Source of the DNA: Oscillospiraceae bacterium
GTDB lineage: Bacteria > Bacillota > Clostridia > Oscillospirales > Oscillospiraceae
Assembly: GCA_021205095.1 (NCBI GenBank)
Contig: JAJPYE010000047.1
Span: 1-64,000 of the forward strand
DNA length: 64,000 nt
Reading direction: 5' to 3'
The notes beneath the pieces were generated by a model, which was not told the origin of the DNA, did not search any database, and worked only from the letters and a program-made list of their open reading frames with translations. Shown piece by piece: positions 39,761 through 50,138 of this stretch. A program made the position numbers and the translations under genes. How positions within the stretch are numbered: position 1 is the stretch's first letter; each line of letters begins with the position of its first letter.

Positions 39761-41121
39761 ATCGTTTTTCCGCTTCCTTTCACCGGCTTTGCCGTGAGAT
39801 TTGCCGAATCGTTTATAATAACGGCGGCCCGTTCCGCCGTGACGGTTATCTGCTCGCCGGAGGCCAAATCCTTCAGACTGACCGTGCCGGAGGCCTGTTC
39901 GTCCTCGCCCACCACCACGGCGTAGGGGATGGAGAGCTTGTCCGCATAGGCGAATTTGGCCTTTACCTTTTTCTGCTCCATGTATACCTGTGTGCGTACG
40001 CCGGCGGCCCGCAGCGCCGCCGCGCAGCGGACGGCATAGTCCATGGTGTCCCCCATGGGGATGACCAGCGCCTCGCAGGGGGCGGTGGGGACGTCATCGC
40101 TCAAAAGGCCCTGCTCCTGGAGAATATAGAAAAGCCTTGTGACGCCGATAGAGACGCCCACGCCGGGGAGCTTTTTGTCCGTGTAATATTCCGCCAGATT
40201 ATCATACCGCCCGCCGGAGCAGACAGACCCCACCTCCGGGTGATCCAGCAGCGTGGTCTCGTATACGGTGCCGGTATAGTAGTCCAGACCCCTGGCGATG
40301 GTCAGATCCACCCGCCAGTTTTCCTCCGGCACGCCGAGGCCGGGCAGCAGACCCGTCACGGTCTTCAGCGCATCGATGCCCTCGTCCAGGCTCTCGCACT
40401 GGCCATACAGCGCCTCCAGCGCCGCAATCGGCTCCGGGCTTACCAGAATGTCCAGCAGCTCCGCCGCGGTGGATTCCGTCAGTCCCGCCTCTATCAGCAG
40501 CTCCGTGACCTTTTCCCGGCCAATTTTCTCCAGTTTGTCGATGGCGTTCATGACGGCCCCGGCTTTGTCGGCGATGCCAAGATAATCGAACAGGCCGTTC
40601 AGCACCTTGCGGTTGTTTATGCGGATACAGAAGCGCTCCAGGCCCAGCCGCTGAAACACCTGGCAGATGATGGCGGGCATTTCCGCCTCGTTGGCCACGG
40701 CCAGAGAGCCGTCCCCGATCACGTCTATATCCGCCTGATAAAACTCCCGAAACCGGCCCCGCTGGGCCCGCTCCCCCCGATAAACCTTACCGATCTGAAA
40801 CCGACGGAAGGGGAAGGCCAACTGGCTGTAGTTTGCAGCCACATATTTAGCCAGGGGGACGGTCAGGTCAAAGCGGAGGGCCAGATCGCTGTCTCCCTTG
40901 GTGAAGCGGTATATCTGCTTTTCCGTCTCGCCGCCGCCCTTGGCCAGCAGCACCTCCGCCGCCTCGATGACAGGGGTGTCGATGCTGGCGAAGCCGTAAA
41001 GGGCATAGGTCTCCCGCAGCACCTGCATGATTGCGTCCATCTGGGCCTGCCGTGGCGGGAGAAGCTCCATAAACCCGGAAAGCGTCCGGGGCTTGATTCG
41101 TTCCATCTTTGCATACCTCAT
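39757..41121 (-). CDS. hisS: Histidyl-tRNA synthetase (HisRS-type)
   Basis: LRFDLTVPLAKYVA, GERAQRGRFREFYQADIDVIG, ARGLDYYTGTVYE. Confidence 0.94.
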   Translation of the reverse strand: MRYAKMERIKPRTLSGFMELLPPRQAQMDAIMQVLRETYALYGFASIDTPVIEAAEVLLAKGGGETEKQIYRFTKGDSDLALRFDLTVPLAKYVAANYSQLAFPFRRFQIGKVYRGERAQRGRFREFYQADIDVIGDGSLAVANEAEMPAIICQVFQRLGLERFCIRINNRKVLNGLFDYLGIADKAGAVMNAIDKLEKIGREKVTELLIEAGLTESTAAELLDILVSPEPIAALEALYGQCESLDEGIDALKTVTGLLPGLGVPEENWRVDLTIARGLDYYTGTVYETTLLDHPEVGSVCSGGRYDNLAEYYTDKKLPGVGVSIGVTRLFYILQEQGLLSDDVPTAPCEALVIPMGDTMDYAVRCAAALRAAGVRTQVYMEQKKVKAKFAYADKLSIPYAVVVGEDEQASGTVSLKDLASGEQITVTAERAAVIINDSANLTAKPVKGSGKTI

Positions 41122-41170
41122 GGCGACGTCCGAAAACGCCGCGTTTCTGTTATTCTAAAGCCTTGTGTCG

Positions 41171-41575
41171 TTAGGCTTTTTTGGGGTTAACTATATCGCG
41201 CCAGGCGAAATCGCCGCGGCGCAGACCCTGCACCAGTACCTCCGCTGTGGCGACATTGGCGGCGAAGGGGATGTTGTATACGTCGCACAGGCGGGAGATC
41301 TCATTCACCTGACCAAGCAGCTCCAGGCGGGTGGGGTCGGCAAAAAACATCACCAGGTCGATCTCGTTGTAGGCAATGCGCGCGCCGATCTGCTGGACGC
41401 CGCCCTGGGCCGCCGTCATATACAGTGTGATGGGCAGGCCGGTGGCCTCTGCGACAAGCTTTCCGGTGGCGCTTGTGGCGATGATGGAGTGCTCCGCCAG
41501 GATGCCGCAGTAGGCGATGCAGAACTGCACCATCAGCTCCTTTTTTCCGTCGTGGGCCATGATTGCGATATTCAT
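41171..41575 (-). CDS. mgsA: Methylglyoxal synthase
   Basis: MNIAIMAHDGKKELMVQFCIAY, GDQQIGA-like GGVQQIGARIA, FFADPTRLE. Confidence 0.95.
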   Translation of the reverse strand: MNIAIMAHDGKKELMVQFCIAYCGILAEHSIIATSATGKLVAEATGLPITLYMTAAQGGVQQIGARIAYNEIDLVMFFADPTRLELLGQVNEISRLCDVYNIPFAANVATAEVLVQGLRRGDFAWRDIVNPKKA

Positions 41576-41643
41576 AGACGTCCCCCTGTTAAAATATGAT
41601 TGGCTTTTTTTGCCGCAAATCGTTTGCCTCTATTATAATATTT

Positions 41644-43731
41644 TCAGGACAACAATGTCAATTCATCTTCGATCTGCTGGGTGCTTTGCTCAAAGTCGAA
41701 ATAATACTCCAGTACTTCCTTGGCGATGGTGGTCAGGTTCGCGCCGTAAGCGCCGTTCTCCACGGCGACGACCACAGCGATCTCCGGGTCGTCATAGGGG
41801 GCATAGCAGATAAAGAAGGCGTCGTTCACGGAGGTGCCGCTCTGGGTGGTGCCGGTTTTGGCGGCCACGGTGGGGGTGAAGTCGTGGAAGGCGGAATAGG
41901 CTGTGCCGCCGTATTCGTTGGCCACGCCGTACATTCCCTCCTGAATCGCGTTCCAGATCGTATCGTCTACGTCCACCGTGCTGTAGACGGAGGGCTCCCG
42001 TTCGTAAATGCTTTCAGAGTAGTCATAGCTGCTGACGGATTTCAGAATTGAGCAGTTATACACTGTGCCGGAATTGGCCAGGGCCGCTGCATACCGGGCC
42101 ATTTGTATAGGAGTGACGCCGGTGACGGACTGACCAATGGAGGCCTGCAGGGTGTCGCCGGCATACCAGCTCGCCTCTGTCGTCCCGGCGTATACCTGCG
42201 CCTTGTAGTCCGGGGAGGCCACCGCGCCGGAGGCCTCGTCCAGCTCGATGCCCGTGGACTCGCCCAGACCCATCAGGGCGGCGTACTCGTCGATGGTGCT
42301 GATGCCGATGGTATCGCCCACGCTGAAGAAAAATACGTTGCAGCTATAGGTCAGGGCCTTGGACACGGTCAATGCTCCGTGGGAGCCGGTGCAGCTAGGG
42401 GAATAGCCCTGGTCGGCGTATTTGTCGTAAATGCCGGTGCAGGTAAACTCCGTCCCCACAGAGATGCCGCCGGAGGCAAGCCCGGCCAGGGCAACCAGAG
42501 GCTTGAAGGTGGAACCGGGGGCGTAGGTGCCGGACAGCGCCCGGTTAAACAGCGGGGCGGAGGAATCCGACACCAGCTCGCTGTAATCCTCCATCAGACT
42601 GCTCAGACTGTAGGTGGGATAGCTGACGATGCAAAGCGGCTCCCCGGTGTTCACATCGATGGCGACTACCGCGCCGCCGGTGATCAAATCCAGGTTATCG
42701 TCGGTGTTCCCGGCCTGCTCGTTGGCCGCGTTTTCCGCCTCCCGTTCTGCGTTCGTCTCCTCGATATAGGAGGCCAGGGCGGACTCCGCCACGGCCTGAA
42801 GCTCGATGTCTATGGTAAGGTATACATGATTTCCAGGCTCCGGCTCCTCCGTATACACCGTGCTGGTGACGACGCCCTCGCTGGTGCGGGTGACGGTGGC
42901 TGTGCCGTCCGTGCCGTGGAGCAGTTCCTCAAAGGCCTTTTCCACCCCAGATTTGCCCACAGTGGCGTTAAGCTGATACCCCAGCTCTGAGTAGGTCTCA
43001 TACTCATCCTCAGTCATCAGGCCGGTATAGCCCAGGATATGGGCGGCGTATTCCGTGTTGTATTCCCGGATATAGCTGACCTGCACCTCAAAGCCGGTCA
43101 CGTCCGCCTCCATCAGGGCGGTGATGGTGTCGATGCTCACGTCCTCCGCGTAGACATAGTCGGAGGTGTTGATAAGATAACGGACATTGATGGAATAGCG
43201 GATTCCGGCGATGATGCGCATTTCCTCGGCGGAGTAGTTGCTGTCGATGTCGTAGCGGGTGCGCATTTTTGCCATGACCTCCACGGCGGTGGCGTCGGAA
43301 TCCAGGCCGTTGGCGGACAGCCATGCCTGCAATCGGGTGGACTGGAGGCTGGTCATGTTTTCCACATATTCAAAGGGCGCGGTGGTGGTGATGGGCAGGT
43401 CGTCGGTGTAGGTGTCCCCGTTTTCCGTGACGATGTTGCACATCTTCAGAATCATGGCGTTGGGGTCGTCCTCCTCAAACAGAGTGGTGGAGTTTATGAG
43501 AAGGTTATTGCAGTTACGGTTGGATACAAGCAGCCGCCCATAGCGATCCAGGATGTTCCCTCTGGCGGCCACCACGGTCTCCGTGGAGACGATGGAGTTG
43601 GTGGACTGCTCGTAATACTCGGCCCCCTCGACGATCTGGAGCTTATACAGCGTTGTGATATACAGCGCCAGCAGGGCCGCTATAATGATTCCTAAAACAG
43701 CCAGCCGTCCCGGACTTATCAGTTTTCTCAT
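41644..43731 (-). CDS. mrdA: Penicillin-binding protein 2 (MrdA-type transpeptidase)
   Basis: STFK, SCN, KTGTTQSG motifs; N-terminal TM; adjacent to mreD/mreC. Confidence 0.92.
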   Translation of the reverse strand: MRKLISPGRLAVLGIIIAALLALYITTLYKLQIVEGAEYYEQSTNSIVSTETVVAARGNILDRYGRLLVSNRNCNNLLINSTTLFEEDDPNAMILKMCNIVTENGDTYTDDLPITTTAPFEYVENMTSLQSTRLQAWLSANGLDSDATAVEVMAKMRTRYDIDSNYSAEEMRIIAGIRYSINVRYLINTSDYVYAEDVSIDTITALMEADVTGFEVQVSYIREYNTEYAAHILGYTGLMTEDEYETYSELGYQLNATVGKSGVEKAFEELLHGTDGTATVTRTSEGVVTSTVYTEEPEPGNHVYLTIDIELQAVAESALASYIEETNAEREAENAANEQAGNTDDNLDLITGGAVVAIDVNTGEPLCIVSYPTYSLSSLMEDYSELVSDSSAPLFNRALSGTYAPGSTFKPLVALAGLASGGISVGTEFTCTGIYDKYADQGYSPSCTGSHGALTVSKALTYSCNVFFFSVGDTIGISTIDEYAALMGLGESTGIELDEASGAVASPDYKAQVYAGTTEASWYAGDTLQASIGQSVTGVTPIQMARYAAALANSGTVYNCSILKSVSSYDYSESIYEREPSVYSTVDVDDTIWNAIQEGMYGVANEYGGTAYSAFHDFTPTVAAKTGTTQSGTSVNDAFFICYAPYDDPEIAVVVAVENGAYGANLTTIAKEVLEYYFDFEQSTQQIEDELTLLS

Positions 43732-43810
43732 GGTGTCCTTTCTCTGCCCGATGCAGAATTGTCAGGCCGCGCCTCCCTACCGGCAGCCAAGGAGATGAAT
43801 GATGCGTTTT

Positions 43811-44326
43811 TTATTTCCCCATGGGTCTGGCCGCAATGCTTCGGCAGGGGAGATAAATGGGGATGGCCCATATCAGGCTCCAGCCCACCTGAAGAAGCCC
43901 GGTGCGCCATACGGCCCAGGCGTTTGTGTCGGTCAGAAACAGAAATTTGAACATCTGGCAGAAGGTGATGATGCACATGGCGCACAGCACCAGCGCCATA
44001 TAGGACACAAAGCCCTTGTGTAGCATATACTTCCCCAGCACCCCGGCGAAAAAGCCCAGGGCGGGAAACAGCACCGTAAACAGCACCGTCTGTTCCGCGT
44101 AGCCCATGTCCATAAAGTACCCGGCAGCCAGGCCCACAAAGCCGCCCCATAGTCCGCCCTCCAGCAGACCGACTCCCACTACGAAGGCCGGCACCAGCAT
44201 GGCCCGAACGCCCAGCAGGGGCAGCTTCGACACGAACAGGGACTGAAGAGCGAACAGCAGGGCCAGCACCAGGGCGTATACGATGGCCCGCCGGAGCTTG
44301 GATAGGTCTATCAGGTCAAGCAGCAT
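43811..44326 (-). CDS. mreD: Rod shape-determining protein MreD
   Basis: ~171-aa polytopic protein between mreC and PBP2. Confidence 0.85.
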   Translation of the reverse strand: MLLDLIDLSKLRRAIVYALVLALLFALQSLFVSKLPLLGVRAMLVPAFVVGVGLLEGGLWGGFVGLAAGYFMDMGYAEQTVLFTVLFPALGFFAGVLGKYMLHKGFVSYMALVLCAMCIITFCQMFKFLFLTDTNAWAVWRTGLLQVGWSLIWAIPIYLPCRSIAARPMGK

Positions 44327-44332
44327 GGCGTC

Positions 44333-45184
44333 TCACTCCTGAATGGTAAAGTCGGTGATGATGTAAACCTGGCTCAGGTTATCCAGATCGCAGGCAGGCT
44401 CCACCACGCCGTAGATGGTTTGGCCGTTGGCCTCGGACAGGACGGATTGGATATAGCCGATAATCAGCCCGGAGGGGATATATGATCCCTTGCCGGAGGT
44501 CGTCACCACGTCCCCCTCCACGAGCTGGGCATTTTCCGCGAGATAGGTCAGCTTCAGGCAGCCCTCCTGCATCAGGGCAAAATCGCCGATACACATCCCA
44601 ACCGATCCGGCCTCGCCCACCAGTGCGCCCACGTCGATGGAGGAGTCTATGATGGTGCGCACCGTACACCAGGTGGAGCCGACCTCGATGATCTGGCCCA
44701 CCAGGGCGCCGTATTCCGTGATGACGCAGTCCCCCACCTCGATCTCGTTGGTGGCGTTGGCTGTACCCTTGGATATGGTGAAGGTACTGGACCAGTTGGA
44801 GCTTGTCCATTCGGTGATTTTGGCCGATTCCATGACGAAGTCCTCGTGCTTTTCCGCAAAGCCCAAAAGCTCCCGAAGACGCTGGTTTTCCTCCTCGTAC
44901 TCCGCGGCGTTGATGGCCTCCTGCTGGGCCTCCGCCAACTGGGCGCGAAGGTTGTTGTTTTCCTCCACGAGCTGGTCGTATTCATAGATATAGCCGTAAA
45001 TGCCCTCGATCCAGTCTACGATGGAGGAGGACGCCTGGCGGATGGGGTTTGCCACGCTGCCGGACAGGTTCGCGAGAAGGCCTGCCGAGCCGCCCAGCAG
45101 ATTGGCGGCCAGCACCACCACCAGCGCCACCACGATAACCACAATGCCGACCCGCAGGCCGTTTTTTTTGATATAATCCTTCAC
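44333..45184 (-). CDS. mreC: Rod shape-determining protein MreC
   Basis: TM + coiled coil (EENNNLRAQLAEAQQEAINAAEYEEENQRLRELLGF) + VTTSGKGSYIPSGLIIGYI; GTG start overlaps maf stop (GTGA). Confidence 0.9.
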   Translation of the reverse strand: MKDYIKKNGLRVGIVVIVVALVVVLAANLLGGSAGLLANLSGSVANPIRQASSSIVDWIEGIYGYIYEYDQLVEENNNLRAQLAEAQQEAINAAEYEEENQRLRELLGFAEKHEDFVMESAKITEWTSSNWSSTFTISKGTANATNEIEVGDCVITEYGALVGQIIEVGSTWCTVRTIIDSSIDVGALVGEAGSVGMCIGDFALMQEGCLKLTYLAENAQLVEGDVVTTSGKGSYIPSGLIIGYIQSVLSEANGQTIYGVVEPACDLDNLSQVYIITDFTIQE

Positions 45185-45747
45185 AGCAAAGACACTCCCG
45201 CCTGCTCCAGCAGCCGTCCCAGGCAGCAAAGAGGCAGACCGATGACGTTGAAGTAATCCCCCTCGATTTTTTCAATGAAAAGCCCGGCGTAGCCCTGATA
45301 GCCATAGGCTCCCGCCTTGTCCATAGGCTCGCCTGTGGCGATGTAGGCGGCGATCTCCCGCTCGGTCAGGGCGCGGAAATAGACGGCGGTTTTCTCCGCC
45401 TGTGTCATGGCGTTGCCGTCCTTTATCACTGTGACCCCGGTATAGACATGGTGGGCCTTGCCGGATAGCATCCGGAGCATCCGGGCCGCGTCCGACTCAT
45501 CCCTGGGCTTACCCAAAAGAACGCCGTCCGCCTCCACTACCGTGTCTGCCCCGATGACGATGCTGTCCGGGTGGCTGGCCGCCACCTCCTGGGCCTTGGC
45601 CGCCGAGAGGGCCATGGCCGTCTCCGCGCCCGAAGCGCCGACGGGGGGCCTTTCCGGCCCCTGGGCGGGAATCACGTCAAAGGACGCGCCGATATGCTCC
45701 AATATCTCCCGCCGTCTGGGGGAGGCTGATGCCAGTATCAGATTCAT
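45181..45747 (-). CDS. maf: Maf family nucleotide pyrophosphatase
   Basis: MNLILASASPRRREILEHIG; true ATG at 45747, the longer ORF to 46122 is out-of-frame overlap with the U32 gene. Confidence 0.95.
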   Translation of the reverse strand: MNLILASASPRRREILEHIGASFDVIPAQGPERPPVGASGAETAMALSAAKAQEVAASHPDSIVIGADTVVEADGVLLGKPRDESDAARMLRMLSGKAHHVYTGVTVIKDGNAMTQAEKTAVYFRALTEREIAAYIATGEPMDKAGAYGYQGYAGLFIEKIEGDYFNVIGLPLCCLGRLLEQAGVSLL

Positions 45748-47825
45748 AATGCTCCTTTCGCGTAGGCGCCCCGGCTGATGTTGATGGGCTGATAGCGGTT
45801 TCTGTCCCGGTATCGCTCCGCCACGGAAACACATTCCCTGGCGCTCTCTGTGGTGAACAGCAGTCGCACGCCCCACAGACCCCGGTCGCCGTATATATCC
45901 GGCCTGTCCGCCAGAAATATTTTCCTGCCGTCGTATACCACGTTCCGGCAGCCAAAATCCTTTTCCACCGGGTATACGCTTCCAAAGGGGTCGCTCATGC
46001 TGGTGGGGGTGGAGCAGGCGCAGCGTCCCGCGCTGGCGCGGATCAGGCACCGCTCTGTCACCATCACCGGCGCCCGGCCATAGACGATCATCTCCGTGCT
46101 GCCGCAGGCCGCCAGATCCCATATCTGCCGGGCGGACAGCTCAAAGGAGGCGGTCAGGGACTGAAACCCTGCATGGATCAGGCGGGCCAGGGTGCGGGAG
46201 CTTGTCACATTCAGACTGAAATCCCCCCGCAGGGTCATACCCGCCTGCAAAGCGGCAGGAACAAGGCCCAGGTTCCCGGCCAGCGCCTCCTCCACCCCGG
46301 CAGCTCGCAGAGCGGCCAGAAGCTCATGGAAGGTGGGGGCCTCCCCGTCCGTCACAATGCGGGGCAGAACGGCCACAATTTTAGCTCCCCGCTGCCGGAA
46401 ATATTCCACTCCGCCGGATCCGGCGGCCAGAAGCTCCGCCGGAACGTACAGATAATCCGGCTCCGCCTCAGCCAGCGCCTGGGTAAGCTGTTCCTCCCGC
46501 GTTACCTGAATGATGAAATTTGTTCGCTCCGGGGCGGGAACCGGCGTCGGCTCCGGGGGCGTGTCCCCCACCGTCACCGATCTGGGCTGGCGGCGGGCCT
46601 CGGTGATTTGGGCCAGAAGATTTTTTCGGGCGTCGTCCAGCGCCTCGTCGGAGTAGTCCAGATCCGGGTCGATGGAACAGTGAACGTCCGCGCAGCTATA
46701 GGGGGTGCCGCCGGAGCGGTACATCACCTCCCGCACCCGGCTTTCGGAAAGGCCCTGACGGCCCAGATCGACGGGTTCATAGCCCTGGAACACGGCCCGG
46801 TGGCCCTGGTCGTCCTCGGCGGCGAACAGGGCGTTCTTCCCCCGGTGCATGACCACATACAGACTGACCGGCACCCGGCGCAGCTCTCCGCTCATATAGT
46901 TCTTCCGCACGTCGGCCAGAAGCCGATCCGCCGTTCTGTCCGGCTGCATGGGCGGGGCCAGAAGCTCCGCCGCCTCCGGCGGATTCAGCGGCCCGGCGCT
47001 CAGCCCGTGAGGAGCCAGGGCCATGGCCAGCCACTCCTGCTCCTCCTGGGTGGGCAGAACCCGCTCCCGGATAGCCCTGGCATAAAGCCCGGTGACGTAG
47101 CCGGAATACTCCGCCCGTCGGCCCCGGCCCCCGATGACGGCCCAGGAAACGCCTGCCTGCTCCAGCTCTTCCAGGTGGTCGATCAGGCATCTGTCCGGCG
47201 CGGACAGGGGATATTCATCCATCCGCCCGCCCAGGGACAGCCGTTCCCGGCACGGCTCCTTGCAGCGCAGGCGGCTGTCGCTCCGGCCCTGACCGCTCAT
47301 GGCGCTCATATAGCACTGGCCGCTGTAGGAGAAGCACATCGGCCCGTGAACGCAGACGGCGGTTTCGATGGGAAGCTCCGCCGCAATGGTATGTATCTGC
47401 TCCAGATCCAGCTCCGGGGCCAGGGTGATCCGGCGCAGGCCCAGAGCGGCGGCAGTCATAGCCCCGTCCAGGCTGTGTATCCCCATGCGGACGCTGCCCC
47501 ACAGGGCTATGTCCGGCAGAACCCGGCGCAGGGCGAATATCAGGCCCAGATCCCGAACCAGAAGGGTCTCCGCTCCCTGCTCTGCCGCATAGACGGCCCG
47601 CTTTATCGCCTCCGGCAGTTCCGCGTCCGTCAAAAGCTCGTCCATGGTCACGGCGACGCCGCAGCCACGCACCCGGCAATAGCGTATGCTTTGGGAAAGC
47701 TCCTCCCGGCTCATGCCGCCCGCTTCCGCCGTGGCGCCATATTCCAAATATATCATGTCGGCCCCGTTCTGCACGGCGGCGATGACCGCCTCCGCACTTC
47801 CCGCAGGCGCCAGAAGGTGCAGCAT
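45744..47825 (-). CDS. U32 family peptidase with DUF3656 domain
   Basis: LLAPAGSAEAVIAAVQNGADMIYLEYGA, CVHGPMCFSYSGQCYMSAMSGQGRSDSRLRCKEPCR; ATGA overlap with maf. Confidence 0.93.
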   Translation of the reverse strand: MLHLLAPAGSAEAVIAAVQNGADMIYLEYGATAEAGGMSREELSQSIRYCRVRGCGVAVTMDELLTDAELPEAIKRAVYAAEQGAETLLVRDLGLIFALRRVLPDIALWGSVRMGIHSLDGAMTAAALGLRRITLAPELDLEQIHTIAAELPIETAVCVHGPMCFSYSGQCYMSAMSGQGRSDSRLRCKEPCRERLSLGGRMDEYPLSAPDRCLIDHLEELEQAGVSWAVIGGRGRRAEYSGYVTGLYARAIRERVLPTQEEQEWLAMALAPHGLSAGPLNPPEAAELLAPPMQPDRTADRLLADVRKNYMSGELRRVPVSLYVVMHRGKNALFAAEDDQGHRAVFQGYEPVDLGRQGLSESRVREVMYRSGGTPYSCADVHCSIDPDLDYSDEALDDARKNLLAQITEARRQPRSVTVGDTPPEPTPVPAPERTNFIIQVTREEQLTQALAEAEPDYLYVPAELLAAGSGGVEYFRQRGAKIVAVLPRIVTDGEAPTFHELLAALRAAGVEEALAGNLGLVPAALQAGMTLRGDFSLNVTSSRTLARLIHAGFQSLTASFELSARQIWDLAACGSTEMIVYGRAPVMVTERCLIRASAGRCACSTPTSMSDPFGSVYPVEKDFGCRNVVYDGRKIFLADRPDIYGDRGLWGVRLLFTTESARECVSVAERYRDRNRYQPINISRGAYAKGAL

Positions 47826-47926
47826 AATAATCTCCTATAATCTGTTCTCCGGCTTTTTGATTTAACCTATATTATATACAAAATGTCGGCGTAAAACAAG
47901 AGTCAATACAACCGTTACAGCTGTTA

Positions 47927-48766
47927 TCAGGGCCGCAGGCGCTCCAGCACCTCATAGGGAACGGCCAGGCTCCCCTGGATGCCGGAACCCATTTGGATGT
48001 GTGGCTTGCGGCTGCCGTGGTAATCGCTGCCGCCGGAGACCTTCAGGCCATATTCTGCCGCCGCGTCCAGAAGCCATTGCCGCTGGACGGGGCTATGCTC
48101 GGAATAGTATGCCTCCAGACCCTGACAGCCCGCCTCGATGGCCGCCCGGATAAAGGCGGTGCGCTCCGCTTCGTCATAGCCGTACTGGAAGGGATGGGCC
48201 AGCACAGGCACGCCCCCGGCCTGGGCGATGACCTCCATGGCCTGGGCCATGGGCATCCGCTCTCTGGGCCGGTAATAGGGCATACCGTCTCCCAGGTAGC
48301 GGTCGAAGGCCTCTTTGACGGAGGAGACATATCCCTTTTTCATCAGCCATTCCGCCATGTGAGGCCGTCCCAGCACCGCGTCGGGATAAGCCTGGCGCAG
48401 GGCCTCCAGGCTTATGTCGAAGCCGTCCGCTTCCATGGCCCCTACGATCTTCTCATTCCGGGCCTCCCGCTCGTTTACCGCCCAGTTTACCGCCGGGGCC
48501 AGGGCCGGGGACGCCGGGTCGATGAAATAGCCAAGAATGTGGGCGCGGTTTCCCCGATAGTCCGCCGATATTTCGATTCCGGCTATGACCTCTACGCCCA
48601 GCGCTTTTCCCGCAGTCTGGGCCTCCGCTATCCCGGCCACGCTGTCGTGGTCGGTGACGGCGATAGCCCGCAGGCCGAGAGTATGGGCCAATTCGACGAT
48701 CGCCTGAGGGGCGTCCGTCCCATCGGAGGCGGTGGTGTGGATATGCAGGTCGATTTGTCCGTTCAT
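47927..48766 (-). CDS. PHP domain-containing phosphoesterase
   Basis: DLHIHTTASDGTDAP, AVTDHDSV, SGGSDYHG. Confidence 0.93.
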   Translation of the reverse strand: MNGQIDLHIHTTASDGTDAPQAIVELAHTLGLRAIAVTDHDSVAGIAEAQTAGKALGVEVIAGIEISADYRGNRAHILGYFIDPASPALAPAVNWAVNEREARNEKIVGAMEADGFDISLEALRQAYPDAVLGRPHMAEWLMKKGYVSSVKEAFDRYLGDGMPYYRPRERMPMAQAMEVIAQAGGVPVLAHPFQYGYDEAERTAFIRAAIEAGCQGLEAYYSEHSPVQRQWLLDAAAEYGLKVSGGSDYHGSRKPHIQMGSGIQGSLAVPYEVLERLRP

Positions 48767-48810
48767 GTATGTGTATCCTTTCAGAGGTTTCTTTTGGAAG
48801 GGGCCGCCCT

Positions 48811-49048
48811 GCGGCGGTTATGTCATGGTTTGCGGTTCTGCCCGGAGGGCAGGAGCAAAGCGATTGGAGTAAGGATATAATAGCTGCTTGCGGCGGTTGT
48901 ATCATGGTTTGCGGTTTTGCCCGGAGGGCAGGAGCAAAGCGATTGGAGTAAGGATATAATAGCTGCTTGCGGCGGTTATGTCATGGTTTGCGGTTCTGCC
49001 CGAAGGGCAGGAGCAAAGCGATTGGAATAAAAAATATAATAGCCGCTT
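48811..49048. repeat. Three tandem copies of a 79-80-bp repeat plus a degenerate partial fourth copy
   Basis: Copies start 48811, 48890, 48969 (partial 49049): GCGGCGGTTATGTCATGGTTTGCGGTTCTGCCCGGAGGGCAGGAGCAAAGCGATTGGAGTAAGGATATAATAGCTGCTT. Confidence 0.95.
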
Positions 49049-49182
49049 GCGGCTATTATATCACCAATGTCCAGCCTGTGCAAAATCGGTTCCGGCGGCG
49101 GTATATTCCCCATGACAAGCCGTCTGTTTTGTGGTACAATAAAGCAATTACAAACGCTTGACAAAAAGACAGGAAAAAGACC

Positions 49183-50124
49183 ATGGACGAAGGAAAAAGA
49201 AAAATATGCCGCCCCGCTGTATTTGTGGTTCCGCTGGGGGACGTGGAGGCGCTGCTGGCCGCCAGCGACGGGGACGGCGCTCTTTTATATCTGCACATTC
49301 TGAAATGCGGCGGCGCCTATGACGAGGCCAGAGCCTGCCGGGATCTGCGGCTGAGCCAGCGGGCGGTGCAGGCCGCCGCCACACGGCTGGAGCGAATGGG
49401 CCTGCTGTCCGCCGCCGTCCCGGAGCCTGTCACCGCCGGAGAGCTGCCCCAATACCAGGCCAGAGATGTGGTGCGCCGCAGCGAGGAAAGCCCGGAGTTC
49501 AAGGCGCTGGTGGGGGAGGCGCAGGCCGCCCTGGGCCGTGTGCTGAGCAGCGCTGACCTGAAGCGGCTGTTTGGCATTTACGATAATCTGGCCCTGCCGG
49601 TGGATGTGATCATGCTGCTGATCCACCACTGCAAAGAGGAAAACGAGGAAAAATACGGCTCTGGCCGCGCCCTGGGCTTTGCCTATATCGAAAAGGAAGC
49701 CTATCGGTGGGTAAACCTGGAGCTTGTCACCTATGACCAGGCGGAGGCGTGGCTGGCCGAACAGGAGCGCCGCCGCTCCCTGACCGGGCAGATCCAGCGG
49801 GCCATGGGCATCCATGACCGGCGGCTGTCTCCCACGGAGCGAAAGTATATAGACGACTGGATCACCCTGGGCTTCGGGCCGGAGGCGCTGGCCCTGGCCG
49901 CCGACCGCACCGTCACCAACACAGGGGAGCTGAAATGGAAATACATGAACTCCATCGTTCACTCCTGGCACCAGAAGGGCCTTCACACGGTGGAGGAAAT
50001 CGAAAAGGGAGACCGCAAGCCCGCCGCCCGCGCAAAAACGGACGCCGCGCCCGCCGCCTCCAAGCCGGACGCCCAGGAGCTGGAGCGTATGCGCCGCCTG
50101 CGGGAAAAAATCAAAAACAGCTAA
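49183..50124 (+). CDS. DnaD domain-containing replication initiation protein
   Basis: Winged-helix N-terminus and C-terminal DnaD domain with KWKYMNSIVHSWHQKGLHTVEEI (YxxxILxxW-type motif). Confidence 0.88.
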   Translation: MDEGKRKICRPAVFVVPLGDVEALLAASDGDGALLYLHILKCGGAYDEARACRDLRLSQRAVQAAATRLERMGLLSAAVPEPVTAGELPQYQARDVVRRSEESPEFKALVGEAQAALGRVLSSADLKRLFGIYDNLALPVDVIMLLIHHCKEENEEKYGSGRALGFAYIEKEAYRWVNLELVTYDQAEAWLAEQERRRSLTGQIQRAMGIHDRRLSPTERKYIDDWITLGFGPEALALAADRTVTNTGELKWKYMNSIVHSWHQKGLHTVEEIEKGDRKPAARAKTDAAPAASKPDAQELERMRRLREKIKNS

Positions 50125-50138
50125 AAAAGGAGGCCCCT

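Noticed and set aside
45748-46122. N-terminal extension of Maf
   Set aside because: Out-of-frame with the U32 peptidase gene that occupies this sequence; Maf begins MNLILASASPRR at 45747.
48811-49048. CRISPR array
   Set aside because: The repeats are contiguous 79-bp units without unique spacers and no cas genes are present.
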